NCBI GenBank assembly: GCA_016200665.1
Contig: JACQEG010000144.1
Span: 1-36,228 of the forward strand
DNA length: 36,228 nt
Direction: 5' to 3'
DNA from: Chloroflexota bacterium
Lineage (GTDB): Bacteria > Chloroflexota > Limnocylindria > Limnocylindrales > CSP1-4
Positions 18,761 through 27,408 of this stretch are shown piece by piece (positions within the stretch are counted from its first letter, which is position 1; the number at the start of each line of letters is the position of its first letter). The translations under genes were made by a program, and so were the position numbers. The notes below the pieces were generated by a model, which did not search any database, was not told the DNA's origin, and was given only the letters and a program-made list of their open reading frames with translations.

Positions 18761-20137
18761 TCAGCTTGCCGGGAGAACGTTCTGGTTGTTCCGGAACAGG
18801 TTCGTCGGGTCGTAGCGGGCCTTCAGCGCGGCGAGCCGGTCGTAGGTGCCGTGTGGGTAGGCGGCCCGGATCCGGGCCTCGCCCTCGTCGTCGAGGAAGT
18901 TCACGTAGCCCGCGAGGTCGCCGCCGGTGAGGTCGGCGTGGAATGCGTCGACCCAGGCGCGACGGGCCTCGCGGTCGTGCTCGCCCTCGTAGAACGCCGC
19001 GATGTTGACCATGACCTTCCGGCCCCGGTGGGCATACGCCGTGGCGTTGGCCGGGACCCGGGCCGATGCGCCGCCGAGGACCCGCAGCTGGGCCACCCGC
19101 ATCGGGGCCGTTCCGGCCTGGAGCGTGTCGACGATCCTCGTTGCGACAGCCAGGTCGGTCCGGTCGATGAAGCCGGTCCGCGCCACGGCCAGCGGGTGGT
19201 AGTCCGGATCCTCGGGTGGGTAGATCTCGACGTACGGGCTCGGGTGGACGAGGTCGACGATCCGCTCGGCGAGGGCCCGAAACGGTGCGAGGGCGGCCGT
19301 CGCGTCTGCCGACGGGCCGGCATACGCCATGAGCGCGAAGATGACGACCTTGCCATGCCACGCCTCCGGGGCCATCGGCATCGGCGGGCAGGGCATGACG
19401 TTGGCGATCGTCGAGAGCTCCTCCGGCGCGGCATCGGCCGCGGCGAGGAAGCCGGCGAGGGCCTCCGCCGTCGCCGGCAGGATGAGCAGCCCGCCCGTGA
19501 ACTCGGGGACCGGTGACAGCCGGAACTGGAACCGCGTGGCCACGCCGAAGTTGGCGCCGGCCCCGCGCATCGCCCAGAACAGGTCCGGCTCGTGGCCGGC
19601 ATCGACGATCCGGATCTCGCCGTCGGCGGTCACGAGCTCCACCGCCAGGAGCGAGTCGATCGTGAGCCCGAACTTCCGGACGAGGTAGCCGACCCCGCCA
19701 CCGAGCGTGATCCCGCCCAGACCCACCGACCCCGTGTCGCCGAACCCGACCGCGAGGCCATGTTCGCCCACGGCCCTGGTGAACTCGACGGCCGTGAGGC
19801 CCGTCCCCGCCCACGCGGTGCGGCCCTCGAGGTCCAGCTCGATTCCCCTCAGGTCGCGGACGTCGATGACGATCCCGTCATCGACGACGGCGTAGGCCGC
19901 GGCGCCGTGCCCGCCGCTCCGGACGGACAGCGGGACGCCCGCCTCGCGGACGTAGCCGACGACGGCGGAGACGTCCGCCGCATCGCGGACGCGGGCGATC
20001 GCCGCGGGACGCCTGTCGGCGCCGCCGTACATAACGCTTCGCGCGGCGTCGTACTCGGGCTCGGACGGGCCGATGACGCGGCCCCGGATCCGGGTTCGAA
20101 GGTCGTCGAGCAGGCGGGTCGTGGTCGTCGGAGGCAC
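18761..20137 (-). CDS. FAD-binding oxidoreductase (BBE/berberine-bridge-like)
   Basis: VSVRSGGHGAAAYAVVDDGIVIDVRDLRGIELD, GLGGITLGGGVGYLVRKFGLTIDSLLAVELVTADG, C-terminal LKARYDPTNLFRNNQNV. Confidence 0.93.
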   Translation of the reverse strand: MPPTTTTRLLDDLRTRIRGRVIGPSEPEYDAARSVMYGGADRRPAAIARVRDAADVSAVVGYVREAGVPLSVRSGGHGAAAYAVVDDGIVIDVRDLRGIELDLEGRTAWAGTGLTAVEFTRAVGEHGLAVGFGDTGSVGLGGITLGGGVGYLVRKFGLTIDSLLAVELVTADGEIRIVDAGHEPDLFWAMRGAGANFGVATRFQFRLSPVPEFTGGLLILPATAEALAGFLAAADAAPEELSTIANVMPCPPMPMAPEAWHGKVVIFALMAYAGPSADATAALAPFRALAERIVDLVHPSPYVEIYPPEDPDYHPLAVARTGFIDRTDLAVATRIVDTLQAGTAPMRVAQLRVLGGASARVPANATAYAHRGRKVMVNIAAFYEGEHDREARRAWVDAFHADLTGGDLAGYVNFLDDEGEARIRAAYPHGTYDRLAALKARYDPTNLFRNNQNVLPAS

Positions 20138-20266
20138 GGCGGGTCTCCCTTCTGGCTTCCGGCTCAGGCTACCGGGCCGTGGCGGGCCCGGCCTTGCAGG
20201 CCCTCGTCAACACGTCGAACGGGGCTCGCCCGGATCGACAGCCCGGCCACTCGTCGATCTCCCCGG

Positions 20267-21304
20267 CTACCCCGCGACCGGTTTCCAGGCGACGGAGGCA
20301 GCGGCGCGACCGGCGATCGGGAACGCCAGCGCCTCGGCCTCGATGTCGTCGCGTACGCGGCCGGGCATCGAGCGGAACGGGTGGACCGTGACCTTCCGCT
20401 GCTGGCGCTGCCAGGCACCCACGATCTCGCCGTCGACGAGGACCGCGCCGGGGATGTAGCCGGGCGAGCGACCGACCTTCGGCAGGGCACGGGCCCGCAG
20501 CGTGTCGTCGGCGAGCAGCAGCTCGTGGTCGTGCTTCGTGAACGGGTCGTCCATCGGCAGGAGCCGGACGCCCTCGATGGGGCGAGCGCCGCGGAGGTCG
20601 TCGAGGTCGGCGGCGAGCATGAACCGCGACTCGGCCACGCCATCGACCTGGACGGGGGCGAGCTCGCCCTCGATGGTTCGCCACGTGGCCGCCGCGTCGC
20701 GAGGCTCCACGCCCGCCCATCGAGCGAGGCGCTGCGCCGTCGATGGCCCGTGCCAGTGCAGGAAGCGGCGAGCCAGCTCCCGCCGGGCGTCCTCGACGTC
20801 GATCGACGGGCGCTGGACCGGGATGACCCAGATGTTCGCGGAGTCCCACCGGATGTGGACGCGCCCGGTGATCGCCGTCTGGCGGATGGCAAACGGCCGG
20901 CCGCCGAGGTCGCGGGGCAGCTCGCGGACCGGCGTCATCCGGCCGCCCGTCAGGCGGTGGACCTCGTCGGCGATGGCCTCCAGCGCCTGCGCTCGCGCCG
21001 GGTCGCGCGGGTAGGAGCCGAGCGTGAAGATGCCCACGTCGGCCCGAGGGACGAGGAAGTCCGCCCCGCCCCGGAACCAGATCTGGACGAGGCTCGGATC
21101 CTCCCAGGCATCCGGCCGGACGCCGTCGACGCGGGCGTGCAGCGAGATGACCCCGCTCCGTGGGACGGAATCCTGGAGCCCGCCCCACGCGGCGGCCGGG
21201 AGTGAGTCGGGACGGCCCACGGGCAGCTTGCGGTCCAGGTGGCTCACCCGGGCGCGGTGACGAAGGACGGTCGTCGAATCGATACCGACGGCGCGTGCTG
21301 GCAT
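20267..21304 (-). CDS. Winged-helix DNA-binding domain protein, AlkZ-like (HTH_42) DNA glycosylase family
   Basis: AWGGLQDSVPRSGVISLHARVDGV..., LPRDLGGRPFAIRQTAITGRVHIRWDSANIWVI..., PGAVLVDGEIVGAWQRQQRKVTVHPF: AlkZ-like architecture. Confidence 0.8.
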   Translation of the reverse strand: MPARAVGIDSTTVLRHRARVSHLDRKLPVGRPDSLPAAAWGGLQDSVPRSGVISLHARVDGVRPDAWEDPSLVQIWFRGGADFLVPRADVGIFTLGSYPRDPARAQALEAIADEVHRLTGGRMTPVRELPRDLGGRPFAIRQTAITGRVHIRWDSANIWVIPVQRPSIDVEDARRELARRFLHWHGPSTAQRLARWAGVEPRDAAATWRTIEGELAPVQVDGVAESRFMLAADLDDLRGARPIEGVRLLPMDDPFTKHDHELLLADDTLRARALPKVGRSPGYIPGAVLVDGEIVGAWQRQQRKVTVHPFRSMPGRVRDDIEAEALAFPIAGRAAASVAWKPVAG

Positions 21305-21358
21305 CGCCGGATTGTCGGTCAGATGCCCGCCTTCGGGACACCGCTACGCTCCGCCGCA

Positions 21359-22579
21359 ATGCCCGAACGCTCCGTTTCCCGCGAGGTCGCCCGCCGCTTC
21401 CTGCTGGGCCGCCAGGGCCTCTGGCCGGGTCGCCGCTGGCGCGGCCTCGCGGGCACCGAGACGGCGATGCGAACGATGGGCAACCTCCAGCTCGACCCGC
21501 TCCAGGTCGTCGCGCGCATCCAGGACCTCGCCCTCGCAAGCCGGGTCGTCGACTACCGGATCGACGACTGGGCCCGCCTGACCCACGAGCAGCGGAAGTT
21601 CTTCGAATGGGGCGGCTGGCTCGCGGTCCGGCCGATGGAGGAGCTGCCGTACTACCGCGCCCTCATGCGTCGCTCGGTCGAGCACGAGTGGCTCGTTTGG
21701 ATCCTCCGGGATCACGCCGAGACGGTCGAGGAGATGCGGCGCCACCTGCAGGATCGGAGCGAGGTCGGCAACCGCCAGTTCGCGATGGGGGACCGGACGC
21801 GGGTCGACTCGTACCGCGGCCGCAAGGACAGCTCGGTCGCGCTGCACTACCTGTGGCGGATCGGGGAGGCGATGGTCACGCGCCGAACGGCCACCTTCGA
21901 GCGGCTCTACGCGCGAACCGAGGCGGTCGCGCCGAAGCGCTTCCTGCGACCCACCGCCGACGAGGCAGCCGAGGACTTCCTCCTCCTGAAGTCCGTCCGG
22001 ACCGCCGGGTTCTCGAAGCTCAATGGCGCCCGCGGGGTCATCGAGCGTGAGGTGACGCGACGCGAGCTCAACGAGTGGCGCGACCGGCAGCTCGGGGCGG
22101 GGACGCTCACCGAGGTCGAGATCGAGGGCCTGCGCGGCCGGTGGCTCATGCCCGCCCGCGAGCTGCCCACGATCCGCGCGCTCGAGCGCGGCCGCCTGCC
22201 GCGGACCTGGCACCCGCTCGAGGCGACGACCACCGACGAGGTGACGTTCCTCTCGCCGCTGGATCCCGTGATCCACGACCGCGAGCGGACCCGGGCACTC
22301 TGGGGCTTCGACTACAAGTGGGGCGTCTACGACAAGGTCGAGAAGCGCAAGTTCGGCTACTACGACCTGCCGATCCTGTGGGGCGACCGCCTCGTCGCGC
22401 GGGCGGACATGAAGCTCGACCGTCCGACCTCCACGCTGCAGGTCCTCGGGCTGTGGTTCGAGGACGACGCGACCCGCGACGACGAGCTCTTCCGAGCAGC
22501 GCTCGATCGCGGCCTCGATCGGCTGCGCGCACTTGTCGGCGCAACGAAGATCGACGGCATGGACGAGAGCTGGCGATGA
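21359..22579 (+). CDS. Winged-helix YcaQ-like (HTH_42) DNA glycosylase family protein
   Basis: MRTMGNLQLDPLQVVARIQDLALASRVVDYRIDDW...FFEWGGWLAVRPMEELPYYRALM...ARADMKLDRPTSTLQVLGLWFEDD; QLD motif as in YcaQ. Confidence 0.88.
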   Translation: MPERSVSREVARRFLLGRQGLWPGRRWRGLAGTETAMRTMGNLQLDPLQVVARIQDLALASRVVDYRIDDWARLTHEQRKFFEWGGWLAVRPMEELPYYRALMRRSVEHEWLVWILRDHAETVEEMRRHLQDRSEVGNRQFAMGDRTRVDSYRGRKDSSVALHYLWRIGEAMVTRRTATFERLYARTEAVAPKRFLRPTADEAAEDFLLLKSVRTAGFSKLNGARGVIEREVTRRELNEWRDRQLGAGTLTEVEIEGLRGRWLMPARELPTIRALERGRLPRTWHPLEATTTDEVTFLSPLDPVIHDRERTRALWGFDYKWGVYDKVEKRKFGYYDLPILWGDRLVARADMKLDRPTSTLQVLGLWFEDDATRDDELFRAALDRGLDRLRALVGATKIDGMDESWR

Positions 22580-22651
22580 GCGATACCCGGCGATCACCGA
22601 CCGCGGGGCCGGCCACACGGCCCCGGGCCTGAGGCCGCGAGAATCCGCGCC

Positions 22652-23314
22652 ATGCCTCCACCGATCGGCTCGCCGCGCGCGTTCGTGGCGCGCCATACCC
22701 GCCTCCAGCCGGTGCCGGGCCTCGGGAAGCTCCGCCTGCACCTCGCCGACGACGTCCTGGCGCTGTGGCGGGCGACCCAGCTCGCGACCGACGACCCTGA
22801 GGCGCCGCTGCCGTATTGGGCCTTCGCCTGGGGCGGGGGCCTCGCGATCGCGAGCTACCTGCGCGAGCACCCGGAAGTCGTCGCCGGCCGGCGCGTCGTC
22901 GACCTTGCCTCGGGCTCGGGGCTGTGCGCGATCGTGGCCATGCGGGCGGGGGCGACGGACGCCACCGCGATCGACATCGACCGGTTTGCCGCAGCGGCGA
23001 TCGAGCTCAACGCCCGAGCGTGCGGCGTCCGCGTCGCCGTCGTGCGGCGTGACGTCCTCGACGATCCCGAGCCGCCACCCGACGCCGACCTCATCCTCGC
23101 CGGCGACTGCTGGTACGAGGCGCGCTTCGCGGCGCGGGTCATGCCCTGGCTGCGCCGGGCCAACGACCGCGGCATCGACGTCCTGCTCGGGGATCCCGGG
23201 CGGCGCTACCTGCCGGTCGGCGAGCTCGTGAAGGTCGCGGCGTACGACGTCCGCACGACCACGGAGCTCGAGGACCTCGACCTCAAGCGGGGCACCGTCT
23301 ACCGCCTCCGGTGA
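22652..23314 (+). CDS. Class I SAM-dependent methyltransferase, METTL20/ETFB-lysine-methyltransferase-like
   Basis: LPYWAFAWGGGLAIASYLREHPEVVAGRRVVDLASGSGLCAIVAM, LILAGDCWYEARFAA, VLLGDPGRRYLPVGELV. Confidence 0.85.
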   Translation: MPPPIGSPRAFVARHTRLQPVPGLGKLRLHLADDVLALWRATQLATDDPEAPLPYWAFAWGGGLAIASYLREHPEVVAGRRVVDLASGSGLCAIVAMRAGATDATAIDIDRFAAAAIELNARACGVRVAVVRRDVLDDPEPPPDADLILAGDCWYEARFAARVMPWLRRANDRGIDVLLGDPGRRYLPVGELVKVAAYDVRTTTELEDLDLKRGTVYRLR

Positions 23315-23386
23315 AGTCGGCGATACTGCCGCTTCCACGACCAGCGTCCCGCCCCCCACGTCGCCCAGCGCGAGGAGCCGTCTCCG

Positions 23387-25102
23387 ATGTCGTCCCCAGC
23401 CGCTCTCGAGGCCCATCCGTCCGGCGCGAACTTCCACCTGGAGCCGCGCCAGAAGCTCGAGATCCTCGGCGCGATCCTGCTCGCGCTGTTCCTCTTCGCG
23501 CTCGACCAGACCGTCGTCGGTACGGCGCTGCCGCGAATCGTCACCGACCTCCACGGCGAGAACCTCTACACGTGGGCGGTCACGGTCTACCTGCTGACGG
23601 CCACGATCAGCGGCCCGATCTACGGCAAGCTGTCCGACCTCTATGGCCGCCGCCCGATCTTCATCTGGGCGCTCGGGCTGTTCCTGCTCGCTTCCATCGG
23701 CGCCGGGCTGTCCGGCGAGATGTGGCAGTTCATCCTGTTCCGCGGCCTCCAGGGCCTCGGTGGCGGGGCGGTCTTCCCGATCGCGCTGGCAGTCGTGGCG
23801 GACCTCTACCCGCCGGAGGAGCGGGCCAAGTACGGAGCGTTCTTCGGCGCCGTCTTCGGCCTGTCGTCGGTCCTCGGGCCGGGCCTCGGCGGCGTCATCA
23901 CCGACAACTTCGGCTGGCACTGGATCTTCTTCGTCAACGTGCCGGTCGCGCTCGCCTCGCTCGTGATCTGCTGGCGGCTGTTGCCGCCGGTCAAGCACCC
24001 CGAGGTCGGCCGGAACATCGACTACGTCGGCGCGGCGTTGTTCGGGGCAGCGATCGCACCGTTCCTCATCGGCCTCACGAACAAGCAGACCCACCCGGCG
24101 TGGACCGATCCGGAGGTCGGCGGGCTGATCGTCCTCGGCCTCGTCGTCGGCGCCGCGTTCCTGTGGTGGGAGCGGCGGGCGATCGACCCGATCATCCACC
24201 TCGACCTGTTCCGCAACCGGTCGTTCACGATCTCCGTTGCCGGGATGTTCCTCGCCGCGTTCGGCTTCTTCGGGGCGGTCATCTTCCTGCCGCGATGGTT
24301 CCAGGCCGTGGCCGGCAAGAGCGCCACGGAGTCCGGCTACAACCTCCTGCCGCTCATCGTCGCGTTGATCATCAGCGCGACCGTCAGCGGCCAGATCGTC
24401 GCCCGGACCCAGCGCTACAAGCTCCTGATCCTGGCCTCGATGGTCGTCCTCGCGGCCGGCCTGTACCTCTTGACGAACCTCACCGCCGAGACGCCGGTCG
24501 AGACGCTGTGGCTGTGGATGGCCGTCACCGGCCTCGGCATCGGGCCGTCGTTCGCGGTCTTCACGGTCGTCGTCCAGAACAGCGTCGCGCCGCGGTTCGT
24601 CGGCATCGCGACGGCGAGCCTGACGTTCTTCCAACAGATCGGCGGAACGATCGGCCTGACGATCGCCGGGACGTTCCTCGCGGATGCGATGGCGAAGAAT
24701 CTGCCGGACCGGCTGCTCGCCAACGGCATCCCGCAGGCGGCCGTCGACCAGTTCCAGGCGGCGGCCCAGAGCTCAAGCGGCCAGCAGCTCGACCTGACCG
24801 GCACCGGCGACCTCGGTGCGCGGATCCTCGCCTCTGTGCCGGAGGCGTTCCGGTCGTTCGTCGAGCCGCTGATCCCGGGCATGGTCACGGGGATCCACGA
24901 GGCGTTCGCGCTCTCGATCGCCTCGACGTTCTGGATCAGCATCGGCGCGGCACTCCTCGCCGCTGCGGCGGTGCTCTTCCTGCGCGAGACCTCGGTCGCC
25001 GAGATGGTCGAGATGGCCCGCGAGCGCGCGCCGCACGAGCCCGCGCCGCACGAGCCCGGCTCGCCGGACCCGGCTGGCCGCGAGCCCGCCAGCGGGAGCT
25101 AG
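23387..25102 (+). CDS. DHA2-type (14 TM, EmrB/QacA-like) MFS multidrug transporter
   Basis: FLFALDQTVVGTALPRIVTDLHG...YGKLSDLYGRRPIFIWALGLFLLASIGAGLSG, RGLQGLGGGAVFPIALAVVAD; C-terminal APHEPAPHEP repeat. Confidence 0.95.
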   Translation: MSSPAALEAHPSGANFHLEPRQKLEILGAILLALFLFALDQTVVGTALPRIVTDLHGENLYTWAVTVYLLTATISGPIYGKLSDLYGRRPIFIWALGLFLLASIGAGLSGEMWQFILFRGLQGLGGGAVFPIALAVVADLYPPEERAKYGAFFGAVFGLSSVLGPGLGGVITDNFGWHWIFFVNVPVALASLVICWRLLPPVKHPEVGRNIDYVGAALFGAAIAPFLIGLTNKQTHPAWTDPEVGGLIVLGLVVGAAFLWWERRAIDPIIHLDLFRNRSFTISVAGMFLAAFGFFGAVIFLPRWFQAVAGKSATESGYNLLPLIVALIISATVSGQIVARTQRYKLLILASMVVLAAGLYLLTNLTAETPVETLWLWMAVTGLGIGPSFAVFTVVVQNSVAPRFVGIATASLTFFQQIGGTIGLTIAGTFLADAMAKNLPDRLLANGIPQAAVDQFQAAAQSSSGQQLDLTGTGDLGARILASVPEAFRSFVEPLIPGMVTGIHEAFALSIASTFWISIGAALLAAAAVLFLRETSVAEMVEMARERAPHEPAPHEPGSPDPAGREPASGS

Positions 25103-25126
25103 CCAGCCCGCGTATCGTCGAGCTCG

Positions 25127-25570
25127 ATGGCTGAACCACCGCGCTCGCTGCTGCGTTCGCGCGTCGGCCGTCTCGCCACGCGACTCGGCAACGTCATCCT
25201 TCGTCCGATCGCGGAGCGCGGCTGGATCGGCCCATGGGCGGTCCTCGAGCACGTCGGGCGCCGGACCGGCCGCCGGTATCGGACGCCGCTCGCGGTGCTG
25301 CAGGCCGGCGATCGGCTCGTGATCCCGGTGCCGTTCGGGCTCGGCACCCAATGGGTCCAGAACGTCCTCGCCGCCGGGGGCGCGACCCTTCACTGGCACG
25401 GCCGCGAGCTCGCGGTGGAGGACCCCCGCCTCGTCACCTGGCCCGAGGTCCGGCCGCTCGTTCGCCGCCCGCTGCGCGCGATCGTCTGGCTCACGCGGGT
25501 TCGCGACATGGTGTCGGTCCGACCGCAGGATCCGGCCGCCGAGCGGGAGCCGTCCGGCCTCCGAGACTGA
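25127..25570 (+). CDS. Nitroreductase/deazaflavin-dependent (DUF385-like) family protein
   Basis: LEHVGRRTGRRYRTPLAVLQAGDRLVIPVPFGLGTQWVQNVLAAGGATLHWHGRELAVEDPRLV. Confidence 0.8.
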   Translation: MAEPPRSLLRSRVGRLATRLGNVILRPIAERGWIGPWAVLEHVGRRTGRRYRTPLAVLQAGDRLVIPVPFGLGTQWVQNVLAAGGATLHWHGRELAVEDPRLVTWPEVRPLVRRPLRAIVWLTRVRDMVSVRPQDPAAEREPSGLRD

Positions 25571-25619
25571 TGACGGCGCGCCCGTGAGGCCGGGGCGCCC
25601 GGGGGTCGATCCTCGAGCC

Positions 25620-26009
25620 ATGCGGTGGCGAGATCTCGGCTGGCGGGCGAAGGCGTTCCGGATCGTCCATGCGGCCTGGTCGATCGCCGGGCTGGCGAGC
25701 CTGGGCTGGATCTGGGCCTGCGCGCTGACGCGGAGGCGAGACCGGCGGCTGGCGGCGAGCGTCGCCTTTCTCTCGCTCGAGGGCGCCGGCCTCGCGATCG
25801 GCCGCGGGAACTGCCCGATGGGCCCGAAGGCGGAGGAGTGGGGCGACCCGGTCCCGTTCTTCGAGCTGGTCCTCCCGCCCCGTGCCGCGAAGGCCGCCGT
25901 GCCGATCCTCGCGGGCCTGACGATCGCCGGGTTCGTCGCCCTCGCCATCCGGCCTGCTGAGAAGGTGACAAAGGACCTTTACACCTCGGGCCCTGTCAAG
26001 CTACCTTGA
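25620..26009 (+). CDS. Small hypothetical membrane protein
   Basis: FRIVHAAWSIAGLASLGWIWACALTRRRDRRLAASVAFLSLEGAGLAIGRGNCPMGPKAEEWGDPVPFFELVLPPRAAKAAVPILAGLTIAGFVALAI. Confidence 0.7.
   Translation: MRWRDLGWRAKAFRIVHAAWSIAGLASLGWIWACALTRRRDRRLAASVAFLSLEGAGLAIGRGNCPMGPKAEEWGDPVPFFELVLPPRAAKAAVPILAGLTIAGFVALAIRPAEKVTKDLYTSGPVKLP
25964..25985. promoter_or_regulatory. Imperfect inverted repeat GGTGACAAAGG-A-CCTTTACACC (candidate operator)
   Basis: Inner AAAGG-A-CCTTT is perfect; outer GGTG/CACC arms match with one extra base on the left. Confidence 0.5.
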
Positions 26010-26012
26010 CAG
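25993..26012. promoter_or_regulatory. Perfect inverted repeat CTGTCAAG-CTAC-CTTGACAG immediately before the XRE regulator start
   Basis: 8-bp perfect arms 25993-26000 and 26005-26012; ATG at 26014. Confidence 0.65.
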
Positions 26013-26013
26013 C

Positions 26014-26214
26014 ATGCAGAACGAGGTTCGGAGGTTGCGCGAGGCACGAGGCCTGAGCCAGGGCGAGCTCGCGACGAAGCTGTCCGTGTCGCGACAGACC
26101 GTCAACTCGATCGAGACCGGTCGCTACCTGCCCTCGCTGCCGCTCGCGATCCAGATCGGCCGGTTCTTCCGCAAGCCCGTCGAGGAGGTCTTCCGTGACG
26201 ACGATCCTTCGTAG
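26014..26214 (+). CDS. Small XRE-family helix-turn-helix transcriptional regulator
   Basis: 66 aa: MQNEVRRLREARGLSQGELATKLSVSRQTVNSIETGRYLPSLPLAIQIGRFFRKPVEEVFRDD. Confidence 0.95.
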   Translation: MQNEVRRLREARGLSQGELATKLSVSRQTVNSIETGRYLPSLPLAIQIGRFFRKPVEEVFRDDDPS

Positions 26215-26581
26215 CCCCGTGCTCGTCGCGGGTGTCGTCATCGGGCTCGTCTTCGGGGCGGCCGCGCTCATCGCCGGGGAGGAGGCCTGGCACGCGCTCC
26301 TCGCCGCGGCAATCCCGATCGGCTACGGGGCGGTCGTCACGCTCGTCGGTCGTCGCAGCGACACGGCCAGCGTGCTCTCGGGCCGGCCCATCGACGAGCG
26401 CGCGATGCACCTCAACGAGGAAGCCTCCTCCTGGGCGCTCGGCATCACCGTGGTGGTCGTCCTGGCGGCCTTCGTCGTCGCCGACGCCGGACGCGGCGAC
26501 TGGGCGCCGTACGCCTTCATCGCCGCGGTGATGGCCATCGCCTACATCGGCTCGCTGCTGATCCTCCAGGCCCGCCACTGA
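26195..26581 (+). CDS. Membrane protein, DUF2178-like, partner of the XRE regulator
   Basis: Four hydrophobic spans with central RPIDERAMHLNEEASSWALG; GTG start overlaps the XRE gene by 20 nt. Confidence 0.75.
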   Translation: MTTILRSPVLVAGVVIGLVFGAAALIAGEEAWHALLAAAIPIGYGAVVTLVGRRSDTASVLSGRPIDERAMHLNEEASSWALGITVVVVLAAFVVADAGRGDWAPYAFIAAVMAIAYIGSLLILQARH

Positions 26582-26611
26582 GTTGCTCGGTGCGCCGAGC
26601 GGCCGCGGGCC

Positions 26612-27181
26612 TCAGGCGGGCGTCGCGGCCGCCACGCCGGAGCCGAGCAGATCCGTCGCGATGGACTCGGCCCAGGCCTCGATCTCCCGCCAGTCGCGGA
26701 AGTCGCCGAACGGCATCGATGACTTGATGCTCGGGAAGAGGCCGGTGAAGCCTCGCATGAAGCGATCGGCGAACCCGATCGGCTCGGCGTCCGGATCCCA
26801 GGCGCCGAAGAACACCCGCTCGTCGCGCGGCTTGAGCCTGGCGGAGAAGGTCTTGAACTCGGCCGGGATGGATGCCTCGAGGACGTCGCGGCCGTGCTTG
26901 TCCACCTTGTCCGGCCCGACCGGACCGCTGCTGAACAGCCAGACCGGCTTGCCGGCGAGCAGCCGCTCGTGCTCCCGCACGAACGCCGTCGCCTCCTTGA
27001 GCCAGGCGTTCATGTAGGCCGCGCTGCCGATGACGTAGGCGTCGTATTGCTCGACCGATCCGTCCTGGCCGATCGGACGAAGCGAGACCTCCAGGCCGGG
27101 TCGACCGAGCTTCTCGGCGATCCGCTCGGCGATCCCGCGGGTGGAGCCGTGGCGGGACGCGTACGTGACGAGCACCTTCAT
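26612..27181 (-). CDS. Flavodoxin-domain protein (HemG/menaquinone-dependent protoporphyrinogen oxidase-like)
   Basis: MKVLVTYASRHGSTRGIAERIAEKLGRPGLEVSL...YDAYVIGSAAYMNAWLKEATAFV: flavodoxin FMN-binding pattern. Confidence 0.88.
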   Translation of the reverse strand: MKVLVTYASRHGSTRGIAERIAEKLGRPGLEVSLRPIGQDGSVEQYDAYVIGSAAYMNAWLKEATAFVREHERLLAGKPVWLFSSGPVGPDKVDKHGRDVLEASIPAEFKTFSARLKPRDERVFFGAWDPDAEPIGFADRFMRGFTGLFPSIKSSMPFGDFRDWREIEAWAESIATDLLGSGVAAATPA

Positions 27182-27408
27182 GGTCGAACCTCTCGCAGCC
27201 GTGTCGACCACTGACATTCGCCCCGTTCGGGGGCCGGATCAAGGGCCGCCCGGCCCGAGCCGACATGGCCTCCCGCCCGCAGGTGGCGCCCGCGGGCGGC
27301 GTCGGGTCGGTGCCCTGCCGATCGGCAGGTGCGATCGGCCCGGATGCGAGTAGGCGCGCGACCCCTCGAGCGCCACCATCGAACGGTCCGGAAACCGGAG
27401 GGTCGATC

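Noticed and set aside
21344-24634. 1096-aa minus-strand ORF
   Set aside because: Antisense shadow of the YcaQ-like, methyltransferase and MFS genes; low-complexity Arg/Glu/Asp composition, no domain.
25030-25060. gcgccgcacgagccc direct repeat
   Set aside because: Short in-frame APHEP duplication in the disordered C-terminus of the MFS transporter; no independent function implied.
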